Source: Alkalibacterium sp.
Lineage (GTDB): Bacteria; Bacillota; Bacilli; Lactobacillales; Carnobacteriaceae_A
DNA length: 64,000 nt
NCBI GenBank assembly: GCA_020832185.1
Contig: JAFIFE010000021.1
Location: 53,907-117,906 of the forward strand
Reading direction: 5' to 3'
The position numbers and the translations under genes were made by a program. Numbering within the stretch: the stretch's first letter is position 1; every line of letters begins with the position of its first letter. Shown piece after piece: positions 19,281 through 27,598 of this stretch. The notes under the pieces were generated by a model. The model searched no databases. It saw nothing but the letters and a program-made list of their open reading frames with translations, and had not been told where the DNA came from.

Positions 19281-20525
19281 ATGACAAAACAAAAGCGCTC
19301 ACTGACGATTCCAGTTGATACACTTCTTTCTCTGTCTATCGACGGATTTAACGAAACGGTCACCTTCCCTTCGGATAAATTAAAGTCCGTTTCTTTATGG
19401 AGAAAAGTATTAAATGAGCGGCAATTAAAAAAAATGATCAACCAGTTGTTTGAGGACCTTGAGCCCTACTTGCCTGAACTAAAAGCCATGGCAGATGATT
19501 TGACTGACCCCTCTTCCCCCACCCTCCTGGAAGTTAAAGAAATCGTTCTTGAATGTATGCGGACAATAGATGAGCAAAGACTGATTTTTGACCAGCCCTT
19601 CCTCTCGTTTTTTATCGATCAGGGCTATATGGATGTAGCGGAGGCCTTTCTTCTTAAGGCAAAGAAAGAAGATGATCAGCTGACTGACCCTGAGATTTTT
19701 CAGGCCATGCGCAATATATGGATTATGAATAGTCTGCAGTTGTATTGGGGGATTCCGCTGACCTTGACGGCGCCTATGTATGCTTACAGTATGTTGTACC
19801 CCTATACCGATAACCTACTGGATGATCCTGACATTAAATCAGAGATTAAGGCTGATTTCAACAGCAGACTTTCGAAGTCACTGACTGGGGAAACAATCGA
19901 CTCGCTTTTCCCTGCTGAAACTAGAGTGTTCGAACTGGTTGAGATGATCTTAAATGAGTTTCCACTGTCCACTCATCCTGGAGTCACTGAGAGTATTCAG
20001 CTCATTCATAAGGCTCAGATTGAAAGCATGAGACAAACGGATGACACACGTTTGACTGAAGAGGAGCTGCTGAAAATCAGTCTGTTCAAAGGAGGCACTT
20101 CAGTTCTTGCGGATGCTTTCTTGATAAAAGGCCATCTAAATATGGAAGAAATGGTGTTTTCTTTCCATTATGGCGCATTTCTGCAACTGCTTGATGATCT
20201 TCAAGACCGTGAATCAGATAAAGCTGACCATAACCAGACGTTGTTTAGTGTCAAAACGTCTCAGGAGACAATCGATCAGGCAATCAGGCAACTGATTTCT
20301 TATATTTTTAAGGTCAATGCTGTTCAGGAATCAGATGATCAGACAAAAAGGCGGATGAAAGATATCATCAGCGGCTGCACATTACTGATGATCATGGAAT
20401 CAGTGGGCAAGAACAAAGAGCTGGTGACACCGTCATTGTATAAAGAACTGGAGACCTATTCAAAAGTCAGATTGACCTTATTTAAAAAGCTGGAAACAAA
20501 AGTGCATCAGTTCTGGAATCAATAA
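19281..20525 (+). CDS. Class 1 isoprenoid biosynthesis enzyme-like protein
   Basis: An all-helical protein of 414 residues resembling polyprenyl synthase/terpene cyclase folds. Two aspartate-rich segments are in the right order and spacing: DNLLDDPD (about residue 180) after YSMLYPYT, and LLDDLQDRESDK (about 310) after HYGAFLQ. These would bind Mg-diphosphate. Overall similarity to IspA-type synthases is weak, so product and even catalysis are unknown. The start at ATG 19281 is preferred over an upstream in-frame codon near 19140, because the upstream part is not protein-like. No carotenoid or quinone genes adjoin it. Confidence 0.72.
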   Translation: MTKQKRSLTIPVDTLLSLSIDGFNETVTFPSDKLKSVSLWRKVLNERQLKKMINQLFEDLEPYLPELKAMADDLTDPSSPTLLEVKEIVLECMRTIDEQRLIFDQPFLSFFIDQGYMDVAEAFLLKAKKEDDQLTDPEIFQAMRNIWIMNSLQLYWGIPLTLTAPMYAYSMLYPYTDNLLDDPDIKSEIKADFNSRLSKSLTGETIDSLFPAETRVFELVEMILNEFPLSTHPGVTESIQLIHKAQIESMRQTDDTRLTEEELLKISLFKGGTSVLADAFLIKGHLNMEEMVFSFHYGAFLQLLDDLQDRESDKADHNQTLFSVKTSQETIDQAIRQLISYIFKVNAVQESDDQTKRRMKDIISGCTLLMIMESVGKNKELVTPSLYKELETYSKVRLTLFKKLETKVHQFWNQ

Positions 20526-20534
20526 GCTAGGTAT

Positions 20535-20567
20535 AAAAAAAGGAGAGTCATTTAGACTCTCTTTTTT
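20535..20567. terminator. Bidirectional terminator
   Basis: GAGAGTC-loop-GACTCTC flanked by seven A and seven T. It ends the plus-strand isoprenoid gene. It overlaps the last six codons of the converging minus-strand gene, whose lysine/arginine-rich tail is partly encoded by the hairpin. Confidence 0.92.
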
Positions 20568-20898
20568 TGCCTTCTAAGTGCTTTCGACCTCTTTTAGTAT
20601 TTCCGTCATACTTTTGAGCTGTGAACAGCACATACATTGTCCATACGATAAAAATAAAAATAACTGGCGATGCCGGAACAGGTATGCCAAGAAACTCAAG
20701 TGCTGCTAAACAAAAGAAATAAGCAGCACTGATATAGGCAAAGAGTCCAAGAAATTTACTCAGTCCCTCTGTATCCACGTTCTTCTTTTTCTCCTTAGGC
20801 ATTGTATTATATCCGGCTATCAACATATTCCATTTTAATACATGAACTGCGAAGCCCATGACTAATAAAATCACACTCATAAAGAGATAGGTCCACAT
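20548..20898 (-). CDS. DUF3784 family small membrane protein
   Basis: 116 residues with three hydrophobic segments (about 3-22, 50-68, 72-92) and a basic C-terminal tail. The LKWNMLIAGYNTMPKEKK motif between TM1 and TM2 is typical of DUF3784. Function unknown. GAAGGAATAATC precedes the ATG. It is the last gene of a run patatin - hypothetical - DUF3784, and its 3' end overlaps the shared terminator. Confidence 0.85.
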   Translation of the reverse strand: MWTYLFMSVILLVMGFAVHVLKWNMLIAGYNTMPKEKKKNVDTEGLSKFLGLFAYISAAYFFCLAALEFLGIPVPASPVIFIFIVWTMYVLFTAQKYDGNTKRGRKHLEGKKRESK

Positions 20899-20933
20899 GA
20901 TTATTCCTTCTTTCAGTAAGTAAAAAATGTTTA

Positions 20934-21500
20934 TTACATCTTGTGTTCAGAAAAATGCATCTGAGGACGCCATTTCCGGTCTGATGCATTCTTTAAGAAG
21001 TCATACGTTTGAAAGGCACTGTCATTTGCGCCAAAGACATCCGGGCCATTGCTTTTACTAATGGCTCCCAGCTCATAAAGAATCCAGGTCAAATATTTTT
21101 TTGTCCATTCGTCTCTTTTAACTTGATACAGCCTTGATAGAGCAATGGCATCTCGATCTTCAAAAATATCATCCAGGCTCTTCCCTTTTGATCGTTCATT
21201 TTCGATAAATGCGCTTAGAACGCTGAAGAATAGATCCTTCTGTTCAACTGTAATCGACTCATAGATAGTCATGACTTTAAATACAGCAAGTAGTTCTATA
21301 ATTTCTTTGTAGTCAGGCAGTTTATAGCGCATGAGTAACTCGCGGCTATTCGTACGTGTATCTTCCATGGCTTTAATAAATGTCTTGAATTTGTTCAGAT
21401 TTTCTTCGTAAACCACTTCATCTAATTTTAGATCTGGATCAAAGTACAAGTACTCATGTACCCAGGGTTTTTCTTCAATTAATTCGCTTAACTCAGACAT
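20934..21500 (-). CDS. Hypothetical protein
   Basis: 188 residues, predicted soluble and mostly helical, acidic overall, with no signal peptide or membrane segment. I do not recognise the family. It starts directly after the patatin stop codon with no gap, which makes cotranscription and coupled translation almost certain. It may therefore assist or regulate the phospholipase; that is inference from context. Confidence 0.75.
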   Translation of the reverse strand: MSELSELIEEKPWVHEYLYFDPDLKLDEVVYEENLNKFKTFIKAMEDTRTNSRELLMRYKLPDYKEIIELLAVFKVMTIYESITVEQKDLFFSVLSAFIENERSKGKSLDDIFEDRDAIALSRLYQVKRDEWTKKYLTWILYELGAISKSNGPDVFGANDSAFQTYDFLKNASDRKWRPQMHFSEHKM

Positions 21501-22376
21501 TTACTCGTTCCTTTCATTGTTCGTCCCTTCATGAGACTGATTGATATAGTTTTTCAGCTCAGACACGCGCATAATAGCGTCTTTAACACCTAAATCGTAA
21601 ATGGCCTGCAGTTTATCCGGATCGCGTTCCAGCCGCCCAATTTGAATCGTCTGAGATGGTCTGATAACAAACGAATGGCCTGACTGTTCGTCCTGAGTTA
21701 TTTTCTCCACTGTGTTGTTGTAATTGGAGTAACGGTTCTTCAATGTTTTCTTAAATCTAGGGTATTTTTTATACCAGCGGTCGATCATAAAACTGCTGGG
21801 TTTTGTTTTCCTGTAATCCAGCGGTCTAGTTAAAATGACAATCCGTTTATCATACCCTAAAGTTTTCGCTTTTTCATAAGGGATACTGTCGCTTACACCA
21901 CCATCTAAATAGCTAATGCCTTTATGAATAACAGGTTTAGAAACAAACGGCATAGAACCTGAGGCTCTAAGCATTTCCATCTGGTTGAATGGTTCAGTGA
22001 TCTTAATATATTCCGGCTCTCCTGTATCCATATTCGTAACGGTCGCATAAAAATCTATCTCGGACTGCTTGAACGCTTCTTCATCGAAGACATCCAACGT
22101 GAAAGGGACCGTATAGTAAGCAAATTCCTTGTTGACCATGTCCCCTGTTCTGATCAGGCTTCTCAGGCTGATATACCGTTTATCGTTTATGTATGTTTTA
22201 TTATATCGAAGAGCTCTCCCTTTTTGTCCGGAAGCAAAGTTTATACCAAATAACGCTCCCGCAGAGACCGTAACCATTCCATCAATCGTAATGTTCTCTT
22301 CAATCAGTGTATCCAAAACACCGGCAGTATAAAGCCCTCTCATCCCTCCACCTTCTAGTACCATTCCTACTGACAT
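21501..22376 (-). CDS. Patatin-like phospholipase
   Basis: Lipid acyl hydrolase, 291 residues. Oxyanion hole GGGMRGLYTAG (about 9-19). The nucleophile serine is in TVSAGALFG, where the first glycine of GxSxG is replaced by threonine. The dyad aspartate is in DGGVSDSIP. This matches the RssA/YjjU-like bacterial patatin group. No signal peptide, so cytoplasmic. First gene of a three-gene operon with 20934-21500 and 20548-20898. Confidence 0.9.
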   Translation of the reverse strand: MSVGMVLEGGGMRGLYTAGVLDTLIEENITIDGMVTVSAGALFGINFASGQKGRALRYNKTYINDKRYISLRSLIRTGDMVNKEFAYYTVPFTLDVFDEEAFKQSEIDFYATVTNMDTGEPEYIKITEPFNQMEMLRASGSMPFVSKPVIHKGISYLDGGVSDSIPYEKAKTLGYDKRIVILTRPLDYRKTKPSSFMIDRWYKKYPRFKKTLKNRYSNYNNTVEKITQDEQSGHSFVIRPSQTIQIGRLERDPDKLQAIYDLGVKDAIMRVSELKNYINQSHEGTNNERNE

Positions 22377-22468
22377 GCGCTCACCTTTTCATTTTTTAAT
22401 AATTATATCCTTCACGTATAGCTAAAGAACTATATCCTTAACTATACCACTTCTATTAATCATGAAGA

Positions 22469-22501
22469 AAGAACCTCTACTGATTTTAAGTAGAGATTCT
22501 T
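22469..22501 (-). terminator. Terminator after the esterase gene
   Basis: AAGAATCTCTACT pairs with AGTAGAGGTTCTT (one mismatch), followed on the minus strand by TTCTTTCTTC. It is about 55 bases after the esterase stop. Confidence 0.7.
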
Positions 22502-22555
22502 GAACTTTGAGGCGCTGATTTTTTAAAATGGGCAGATTAGAGAATGTGTCCTCCA

Positions 22556-23473
22556 TTAAGTAGTCACATGACGTTTAAGAAAATCAATCATGATATCAAT
22601 CACTTCCTGGGTGAAAAAAGGACCTCCACCATGGTCAGCTTCGTCGACACAGTAAAAAGTGGAGTCTATATCAAGTTTCTGACAAATAGTATGCAGTTCT
22701 ACACTTTGTTCGAATGGAACAATGCTGTCTTTATTCCCGTGCATGATCAATAGAGGTGGATAAGATACGTCCTTTTTCAAATAATACCGAACAGATGCAC
22801 GCAACGCACGATCTGTATCATCCAGAGATAAAAAATCACCTAAAAGTATATTTTCTGGACTAGTCGGCACATCATGAGGAACAGTAGAATTATAATCAGC
22901 AATCGTCGTCAGGTCTGATACACCATACAAATCGATAATGCCTTTTAATTCGGGTAAAAGATCGGATGAAGAGTCGAGTTCTGGAGTGTTCCAGGTTGCC
23001 CAGCTCATTAATGCCGTGTGCCCGCCACTGGAATCACCTGATAGAAAGACATTATCTAAATCAATACGCATATCTTCTGCATGATTCGCTAAGTACCGTA
23101 CTGCTGTTTTTGCATCTTCGATTTGACTTGGAAAAGAGGCATCAGGGATTGGCAGGTATTCAACTACCGCAAGAATAAATCCACTGGTCACAATCTCTTT
23201 GAAGTCAAAGATATGACCGTTTAAATTCTGCTTGAACCAGGCAGACCCTTGCACATGGACCATTACAGGATAAGTCTGATTCTCCGCACCGTGTTGATCA
23301 GGATAAACTAAACGCATCTTTAAATTCTGCCCATTTTTTCTAGTATATACAATGTCTTCTCTGTCTGAATGGGCCAGGACATTACCCAAATCACCTTTTA
23401 TAGTGATCATCCCTGCTGCTGCGGCTAACGATTTTGGCATTGTATCGGGGGTATACGTCATTTGGTTAAACAC
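22556..23473 (-). CDS. Alpha/beta hydrolase, esterase/lipase type
   Basis: 305 residues of the acetyl-esterase/carboxylesterase (BD-FAE-like) kind. The usual HGGGW oxyanion motif is altered to HVQGSAWF. The nucleophile is in SGDSSGGHTAL, the acid in MHGNKDSIVPFEQS and the catalytic histidine in DEADHGGGPFF, so the triad is complete. No signal peptide. Monocistronic between terminators. Natural ester is unknown. Confidence 0.9.
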   Translation of the reverse strand: MFNQMTYTPDTMPKSLAAAAGMITIKGDLGNVLAHSDREDIVYTRKNGQNLKMRLVYPDQHGAENQTYPVMVHVQGSAWFKQNLNGHIFDFKEIVTSGFILAVVEYLPIPDASFPSQIEDAKTAVRYLANHAEDMRIDLDNVFLSGDSSGGHTALMSWATWNTPELDSSSDLLPELKGIIDLYGVSDLTTIADYNSTVPHDVPTSPENILLGDFLSLDDTDRALRASVRYYLKKDVSYPPLLIMHGNKDSIVPFEQSVELHTICQKLDIDSTFYCVDEADHGGGPFFTQEVIDIMIDFLKRHVTT

Positions 23474-23564
23474 ACCTTTCTAATGTATATCATCTTTAAT
23501 ATGAGTTTAATCGTACTGGCTATCCGTGTCAATCACATTTGAAACCGATTCCCTTATAGCTGAA

Positions 23565-23605
23565 AAAAGCGTAAATGCCAAGTGTGTCTCGGCATCTACG
23601 CTTTT
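23565..23605. terminator. Bidirectional terminator
   Basis: AAAAGCGTAAATGCC pairs with GGCATCTACGCTTTT (one mismatch). It ends the minus-strand membrane protein gene at 23617. Confidence 0.88.
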
Positions 23606-23616
23606 GCTTCTATTCA

Positions 23617-25215
23617 TTAATCTAAGATAATCACTTTAAATTCGTTTTCGTCGTTAACTTCACCTTCGACAACCTGTCCTTCTTCAACAAAGGGTAGTGT
23701 ATCGTCTAATGTCACATCTGCTTTGTAGATGCTGCCGTCAATCATGAAGTAGTAGATCGTATTGCCTGACACGACAGCTTGAGAAATGTTGTCCACTTGA
23801 CCGCTGACTAACGTCAAGTTGCCATCGTCGACCTCCACGATGTCGTCTAAATCGTCGCTTTCAGTATCAGAGTCAGCAGTGCTGCGACCATTCAGCTGCT
23901 CAATCAATCCATCAACGGTCTCACTCGTAATCACGCGCTGGTAGTCTTGAGCATCAACTAATGCATACGATCTGACAAGCCCTGAATCATCTTTTAGTGA
24001 TGAAATGTAATATGGTCGCTCATTCAGACTGATCAGAAGCGGGAACGTTGAGGAAAAACGCATCTGCTGCAGTGACCCTTCTGCTGACTGCATGGCGGAG
24101 AACTCATCCGCGGATGTAACTGGGTAGTATTCTGCCTCTTTTGTACGCAGATTGACCAGATAAAATCCGATATTGGAAGCATCCTGATTGACTGATGTAA
24201 TTCCTGTATACAGATAGACATCATCATTCATTGGAATATAGTTGTATCCGTCTGTTGTACGAGTGACGCCTCGTTTCCCAAATTGGGCATTTAAGAACCC
24301 ATCACTATACTGACCTCTGAAATTCAACTGCTGCAAAATGAGTTCTGCAGAGTAGACACGGTCGACCCATGAAGGCATTTCTTCCAGGTCATAGTCCTCT
24401 GTTTCGCCAGTCACCGCGTCCAGGATGATAAGACCCGTCGGTTCCAGCTGTTTGAACCAAAATTTATTTTCGTAAGTGGTCGCAATGTAATAGGGGTGTC
24501 CCTCATCGTCGACTTCAAATGACGGGTCTTCAAAGAGTTTAGTCGGGTATTTAAAACGTAAATGACGATGCACATTACGGTTCAGAACCTCAGAATCAGA
24601 ATACATGATATTTTCATCTAAATCTTCGACCTCTACTGCGCCGGTTACCATGTCTACTTTCAAGTAGTTCGGAATCCCCTCGCTGCGGTTATTTAACCAG
24701 CGGACGAAACTTGCGTACTGTAAAGGTGTTACACGGTACGGTTCATTTTCAATATTGATTTGAGTATAGGTATCTGCAGGGAAGAATTGAGAGACTAAGT
24801 CACTCATTGACCCGATGCGTCTGTCACCTAATCGCTGAGCGGTATCTCTATCCATCATAGGAATAGACGATTCGTCCATTGCGGGGAAGTCTTCTTCAAA
24901 ACTTCTTTCTTCCACTTCGATCAGTTCAGCATAATCATTGGCACGGAAAATGACGCCATTAACCAGATTACCTATAGCTATGCCCACTACTAGGATGATC
25001 GGCACAGATAGAAGGCCGTATTTCACTTTCTTATTTGGAAAATTAGCCTGATCGATACTGATTTCGATTGAAATAGCAGCGATCGCTAAGACTAAAAGCA
25101 GAAATCTGAATTCCTGAGAGTGAATATTTAAAGCGGGGGTGGTTATGTAAAAAATGACTAAGGTCACGACAAGTAAAGTGACATAAGCAGCGATTCGTTT
25201 TTTTGCAGTGTTCAT
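23617..25215 (-). CDS. Large membrane-anchored protein of unknown function
   Basis: 532 residues. Three hydrophobic segments occupy the N-terminus (about 9-28, 37-55, 66-88), followed by a large acidic domain (about 95-450) that should be outside the cell. That domain contains repeated beta-rich pieces of the kind TPLQYASFVRWLNNRSEG, VDMVTGAVEV, LIILDAVTGETEDYDLEEMPSWVDR and GFYLVNLRTKEAEYYP. These resemble PepSY/CvpA-neighbour type folds, but I cannot assign a family. The C-terminal part (about 470-532) could be an OB-like domain. AGAGGACGATCAC precedes the ATG. Single gene between two terminators; an inverted repeat lies 35 bases upstream. Confidence 0.75.
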   Translation of the reverse strand: MNTAKKRIAAYVTLLVVTLVIFYITTPALNIHSQEFRFLLLVLAIAAISIEISIDQANFPNKKVKYGLLSVPIILVVGIAIGNLVNGVIFRANDYAELIEVEERSFEEDFPAMDESSIPMMDRDTAQRLGDRRIGSMSDLVSQFFPADTYTQINIENEPYRVTPLQYASFVRWLNNRSEGIPNYLKVDMVTGAVEVEDLDENIMYSDSEVLNRNVHRHLRFKYPTKLFEDPSFEVDDEGHPYYIATTYENKFWFKQLEPTGLIILDAVTGETEDYDLEEMPSWVDRVYSAELILQQLNFRGQYSDGFLNAQFGKRGVTRTTDGYNYIPMNDDVYLYTGITSVNQDASNIGFYLVNLRTKEAEYYPVTSADEFSAMQSAEGSLQQMRFSSTFPLLISLNERPYYISSLKDDSGLVRSYALVDAQDYQRVITSETVDGLIEQLNGRSTADSDTESDDLDDIVEVDDGNLTLVSGQVDNISQAVVSGNTIYYFMIDGSIYKADVTLDDTLPFVEEGQVVEGEVNDENEFKVIILD

Positions 25216-25249
25216 GTGATCGTCCTCTATAGTTAAAATTACCTTGTTT

Positions 25250-25302
25250 TGTAGTGTAAATAGTCTGGTCAGCTTAGTCAGCCTATCAGAAGATACACTA
25301 CA
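25250..25302. promoter_or_regulatory. 9-bp spaced inverted repeat upstream of 25215 gene
   Basis: TGTAGTGTA (25250-25258) and TACACTACA (25294-25302) are exact complements 35 bases apart, in the presumed promoter region of the membrane protein. It may be an operator pair; regulator unknown. The 315-base gap at 25216-25530 holds this and the terminator at 25401-25445 only. Confidence 0.4.
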
Positions 25303-25400
25303 GTTTATTTAAGGTACTCTATCCAGTATACCTATTTTCGTTGTTTATTCAATCAGTCTTGAGAACTATTTAACAAAGATTGGGTGAGAAACTGATATAA

Positions 25401-25445
25401 AAAAGTGAAGGTCAGCATTCCCATCAGAAGCTGGCCTTCACTTTT
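25401..25445. terminator. Terminator after the thiamine-binding protein gene
   Basis: AAAAGTGAAGGTCAGC pairs with GCTGGCCTTCACTTTT (one G-U), 85 bases beyond the minus-strand stop at 25531. Confidence 0.9.
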
Positions 25446-25530
25446 ACTTAAAGCGTTTGAATTATAAAACTGTAGATTTATGATTTGTTTTTACCAAACG
25501 AACAAGTGTTCAAGGTTGGAAAAAGTCCAC

Positions 25531-25839
25531 TTAGTCAGCTGGATCTCCTAAAATAGTATTTACTTTATCGACTTTAGCGTTCAGTGTGTTTTCATGACCG
25601 GGACGAATGTCTGCTTTCAGCACGACTTCTGTCCGTAACCCTTTATCAGCCAAAACTGCAGTGGCTTCTTTGATAACGGCCATGACCTCATCCCAGGGCC
25701 CTTCGATTTCTGTGAACATGGCTGTCGTACGGTTAGGCAGTCCGGAATCTCTGATGACTTTAACGACTTCTGCAACATGAGACGACAGTTCGTCACCTGA
25801 TCCAAAAGGCGCAATAGCTACGGCTACGAGTGTATTCAT
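25531..25839 (-). CDS. Thiamine-binding protein, MTH1187/YkoF-like (DUF77)
   Basis: 102 residues with a ferredoxin-like fold pattern. AIAPFGSGDELSSHVAEVVKVI, then TTAMFTEIEGPWDEVMAVIKEA and LKADIRPGHENTLNAKV, are the conserved DUF77 blocks. Proteins of this family bind thiamine or HMP-like ligands and occur in TPP-regulated operons. It follows thiM by three bases and shares the TPP riboswitch, which supports a role in thiamine salvage or transport rather than catalysis. Confidence 0.88.
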   Translation of the reverse strand: MNTLVAVAIAPFGSGDELSSHVAEVVKVIRDSGLPNRTTAMFTEIEGPWDEVMAVIKEATAVLADKGLRTEVVLKADIRPGHENTLNAKVDKVNTILGDPAD

Positions 25840-25842
25840 TAA

Positions 25843-26679
25843 TTATATCTCCTCCATTTTAAAGTGGGTGTGTGCAATGTCTTCGGGTGTGGCTTTATAT
25901 AGCTGATCTAAAAATTCGATTTGGAAACTGGCTGGTGCATCTGTTTGTTTTTCGGCTCGTCCACCTGCGACATTAAATGCGGAAACTGCGGTCATTGCGG
26001 CGATAAATGGCGAGGCGCTTGTAAGGTATACTGCAGCTGCACCTCCTAGAGCACATCCTCCTCCTGTCAGTTTTCCTAAGAAATGAGAGCCGCCATAGCT
26101 TGATGCAACGACATTGCCATCTGTCACTAAATCGACCTCACCTGAAACAATTACAGCACCGTCCGTCCACCTCGCCAGAGAAATAGCGGCAGCTTTTGCT
26201 TCCTCCACCTGGTTGGTCGAATCGACCCCTCTGACCTGTGACTCCCCTACTCCCCCTTCCAGTTCCCAAAGACCAGCTAGAGCAATGATTTCAGATGCAT
26301 TTCCTTTAATAATGGATGGTTTATAGGCTTTGAACAAATGCAGCATATGTGTTCTCAATGAACCGATTCCGATAGCCACTGGATCCAGGACCCACGGCTT
26401 CCCTGCTTTCTGAAGGGTCTTGACGACCAGCGGAAGAGTTTCTTCATATACTGGAAAAAGTGTGCCCATATTGATGTAAGTTGCCCCACCTGCTTTAGCC
26501 AGAAATTCACCCTCGTCAGGTAAGTAAACCATTGCGGCTGATCCTCCGACTGCTATTTGCGTATTCGCTACAAAGTTGATCGTTACCGAGTTCGTGATCG
26601 ATCCCGCCATGGGGTTTGATTCTTTGACTTTTTCAACGGCGGTTATGATGTGAGATTGTATCTCTTCTATTGATATCAT
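25843..26679 (-). CDS. thiM: Hydroxyethylthiazole kinase
   Basis: Phosphorylates 4-methyl-5-(2-hydroxyethyl)thiazole in thiamine salvage. 278 residues: ITNSVTINFVANTQIAVGGSAAM near the N-terminus binds the thiazole, DPVAIG and KGNASEI follow, and the catalytic cysteine is in TGGGCALGGAAA. No thiE or thiD is adjacent; they may lie elsewhere or the cell may rely on uptake. Expression is controlled by the TPP riboswitch at 26773-26850. Confidence 0.96.
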   Translation of the reverse strand: MISIEEIQSHIITAVEKVKESNPMAGSITNSVTINFVANTQIAVGGSAAMVYLPDEGEFLAKAGGATYINMGTLFPVYEETLPLVVKTLQKAGKPWVLDPVAIGIGSLRTHMLHLFKAYKPSIIKGNASEIIALAGLWELEGGVGESQVRGVDSTNQVEEAKAAAISLARWTDGAVIVSGEVDLVTDGNVVASSYGGSHFLGKLTGGGCALGGAAAVYLTSASPFIAAMTAVSAFNVAGGRAEKQTDAPASFQIEFLDQLYKATPEDIAHTHFKMEEI

Positions 26680-26711
26680 ATGCTACCCTTCCCTACCTTG
26701 ATTTTCTGCAC

Positions 26712-26751
26712 AAAAAAAGATGCTCAGTTCACGTTAGGTGACAGGCATCTT
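26712..26751 (-). terminator. TPP-riboswitch terminator before thiM
   Basis: AAGATGC pairs with GCATCTT on the minus strand, followed by a run of T. It stands between the aptamer and thiM. Confidence 0.85.
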
Positions 26752-26772
26752 AGGGTCCTTACTTGCACTATT

Positions 26773-26850
26773 GATCCCTACGCTAGTCTAAACTAACAGG
26801 TTCAAAGGGTCAGGTTTGACCTTCTCAACTCCTAAGAGTCCCCCTTCAAT
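26773..26850 (-). promoter_or_regulatory. TPP riboswitch (THI box)
   Basis: Minus strand shows GGGGGACT, GTTGAGAAGGTC, ACCTGACCCTTTGAACCTG, TTAGTTTAGACTAGCGTAGGGA in order, the conserved THI-box core. TPP binding should allow the terminator at 26712-26751 to form and silence thiM and the thiamine-binding gene. Confidence 0.96.
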
Positions 26851-26998
26851 AACTTTAAGCTATTCAGTTGATAGTATCATTTAATAAGCAATGACTTCCT
26901 TTTCTATGCAAAGTTTACCACAAATCTATTTCTTTTCAACGAAGAAATGAGTGCTCTTCTAATTTGATAGGGATGAGCACTCATTAGTATCCTTTGGT

Positions 26999-27466
26999 CT
27001 AAAATTTCCCTCGATAATGAGTCTTTAATTCTGAGACATTATCTTTCCACTCTAGAGGTCTGCCGGTTATCAATTGATCCAGGACATCCAGACACCTATG
27101 CCATCCTACAGCGGTGTTAACTGCATATGTCTCATCAGAAAATGTATGGGTGAAAACCATTAGACACCCTCCATTATCTTCTTTTAGTGAGATGTCTATC
27201 AGATCTTCATTTTCTCTGAAAGAAAATAGATGTGGGTGTTCAAGTTTTGTAATAACAGCAAGATAGGTCATCCCTTCACCATCATCGCATTCGATTTTCC
27301 CGCCCACTTTGAGGTCCATCTGTCCTGTTGCAAATGGATACCATTGAGAAAAGGCGTTAGGATCTGTGATTACATTAAAAACAGCTTCCTGATTCTGAGA
27401 ATAGAACCGTTCGAATTTCAAACTGAAGCGATCATCCGTTTCATTTAATGTTCCATAGTCATGCAT
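26999..27466 (-). CDS. SRPBCC (AHSA1-like) domain protein
   Basis: 155 residues of the START-like helix-grip fold. FERFYSQNQEAVFNVITDPNAFSQWYP is the usual N-terminal helix-loop, then MDLKVGGKIECDDGEGMTYLA, FSFREN, and a C-terminal long helix AVGWHRCLDVLDQLI. Such proteins bind small hydrophobic ligands; the actual ligand is unknown. The start at 27466 is chosen for GGAGG eight bases before; a longer reading from 27502 includes that ribosome site. Confidence 0.85.
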   Translation of the reverse strand: MHDYGTLNETDDRFSLKFERFYSQNQEAVFNVITDPNAFSQWYPFATGQMDLKVGGKIECDDGEGMTYLAVITKLEHPHLFSFRENEDLIDISLKEDNGGCLMVFTHTFSDETYAVNTAVGWHRCLDVLDQLITGRPLEWKDNVSELKTHYRGKF

Positions 27467-27556
27467 CCTGTCGTCCTCCATATCTGTACTTACTAGTATC
27501 ACTTATACTTGGTCATTTTCGAAAGGTACCCATCTTATACAGCAAAACAAGAGAGA

Positions 27557-27588
27557 AAAGGAGTTTCTAAATGAATAGAAACCCCTTT
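27557..27588 (-). terminator. Terminator of the M16C peptidase gene
   Basis: AAAGGGGTTTCT pairs with AGAAACTCCTTT across an eight-base loop, followed by TCTCTC. It lies 11 bases after the stop. Confidence 0.85.
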
Positions 27589-27598
27589 AGCTTACCGA

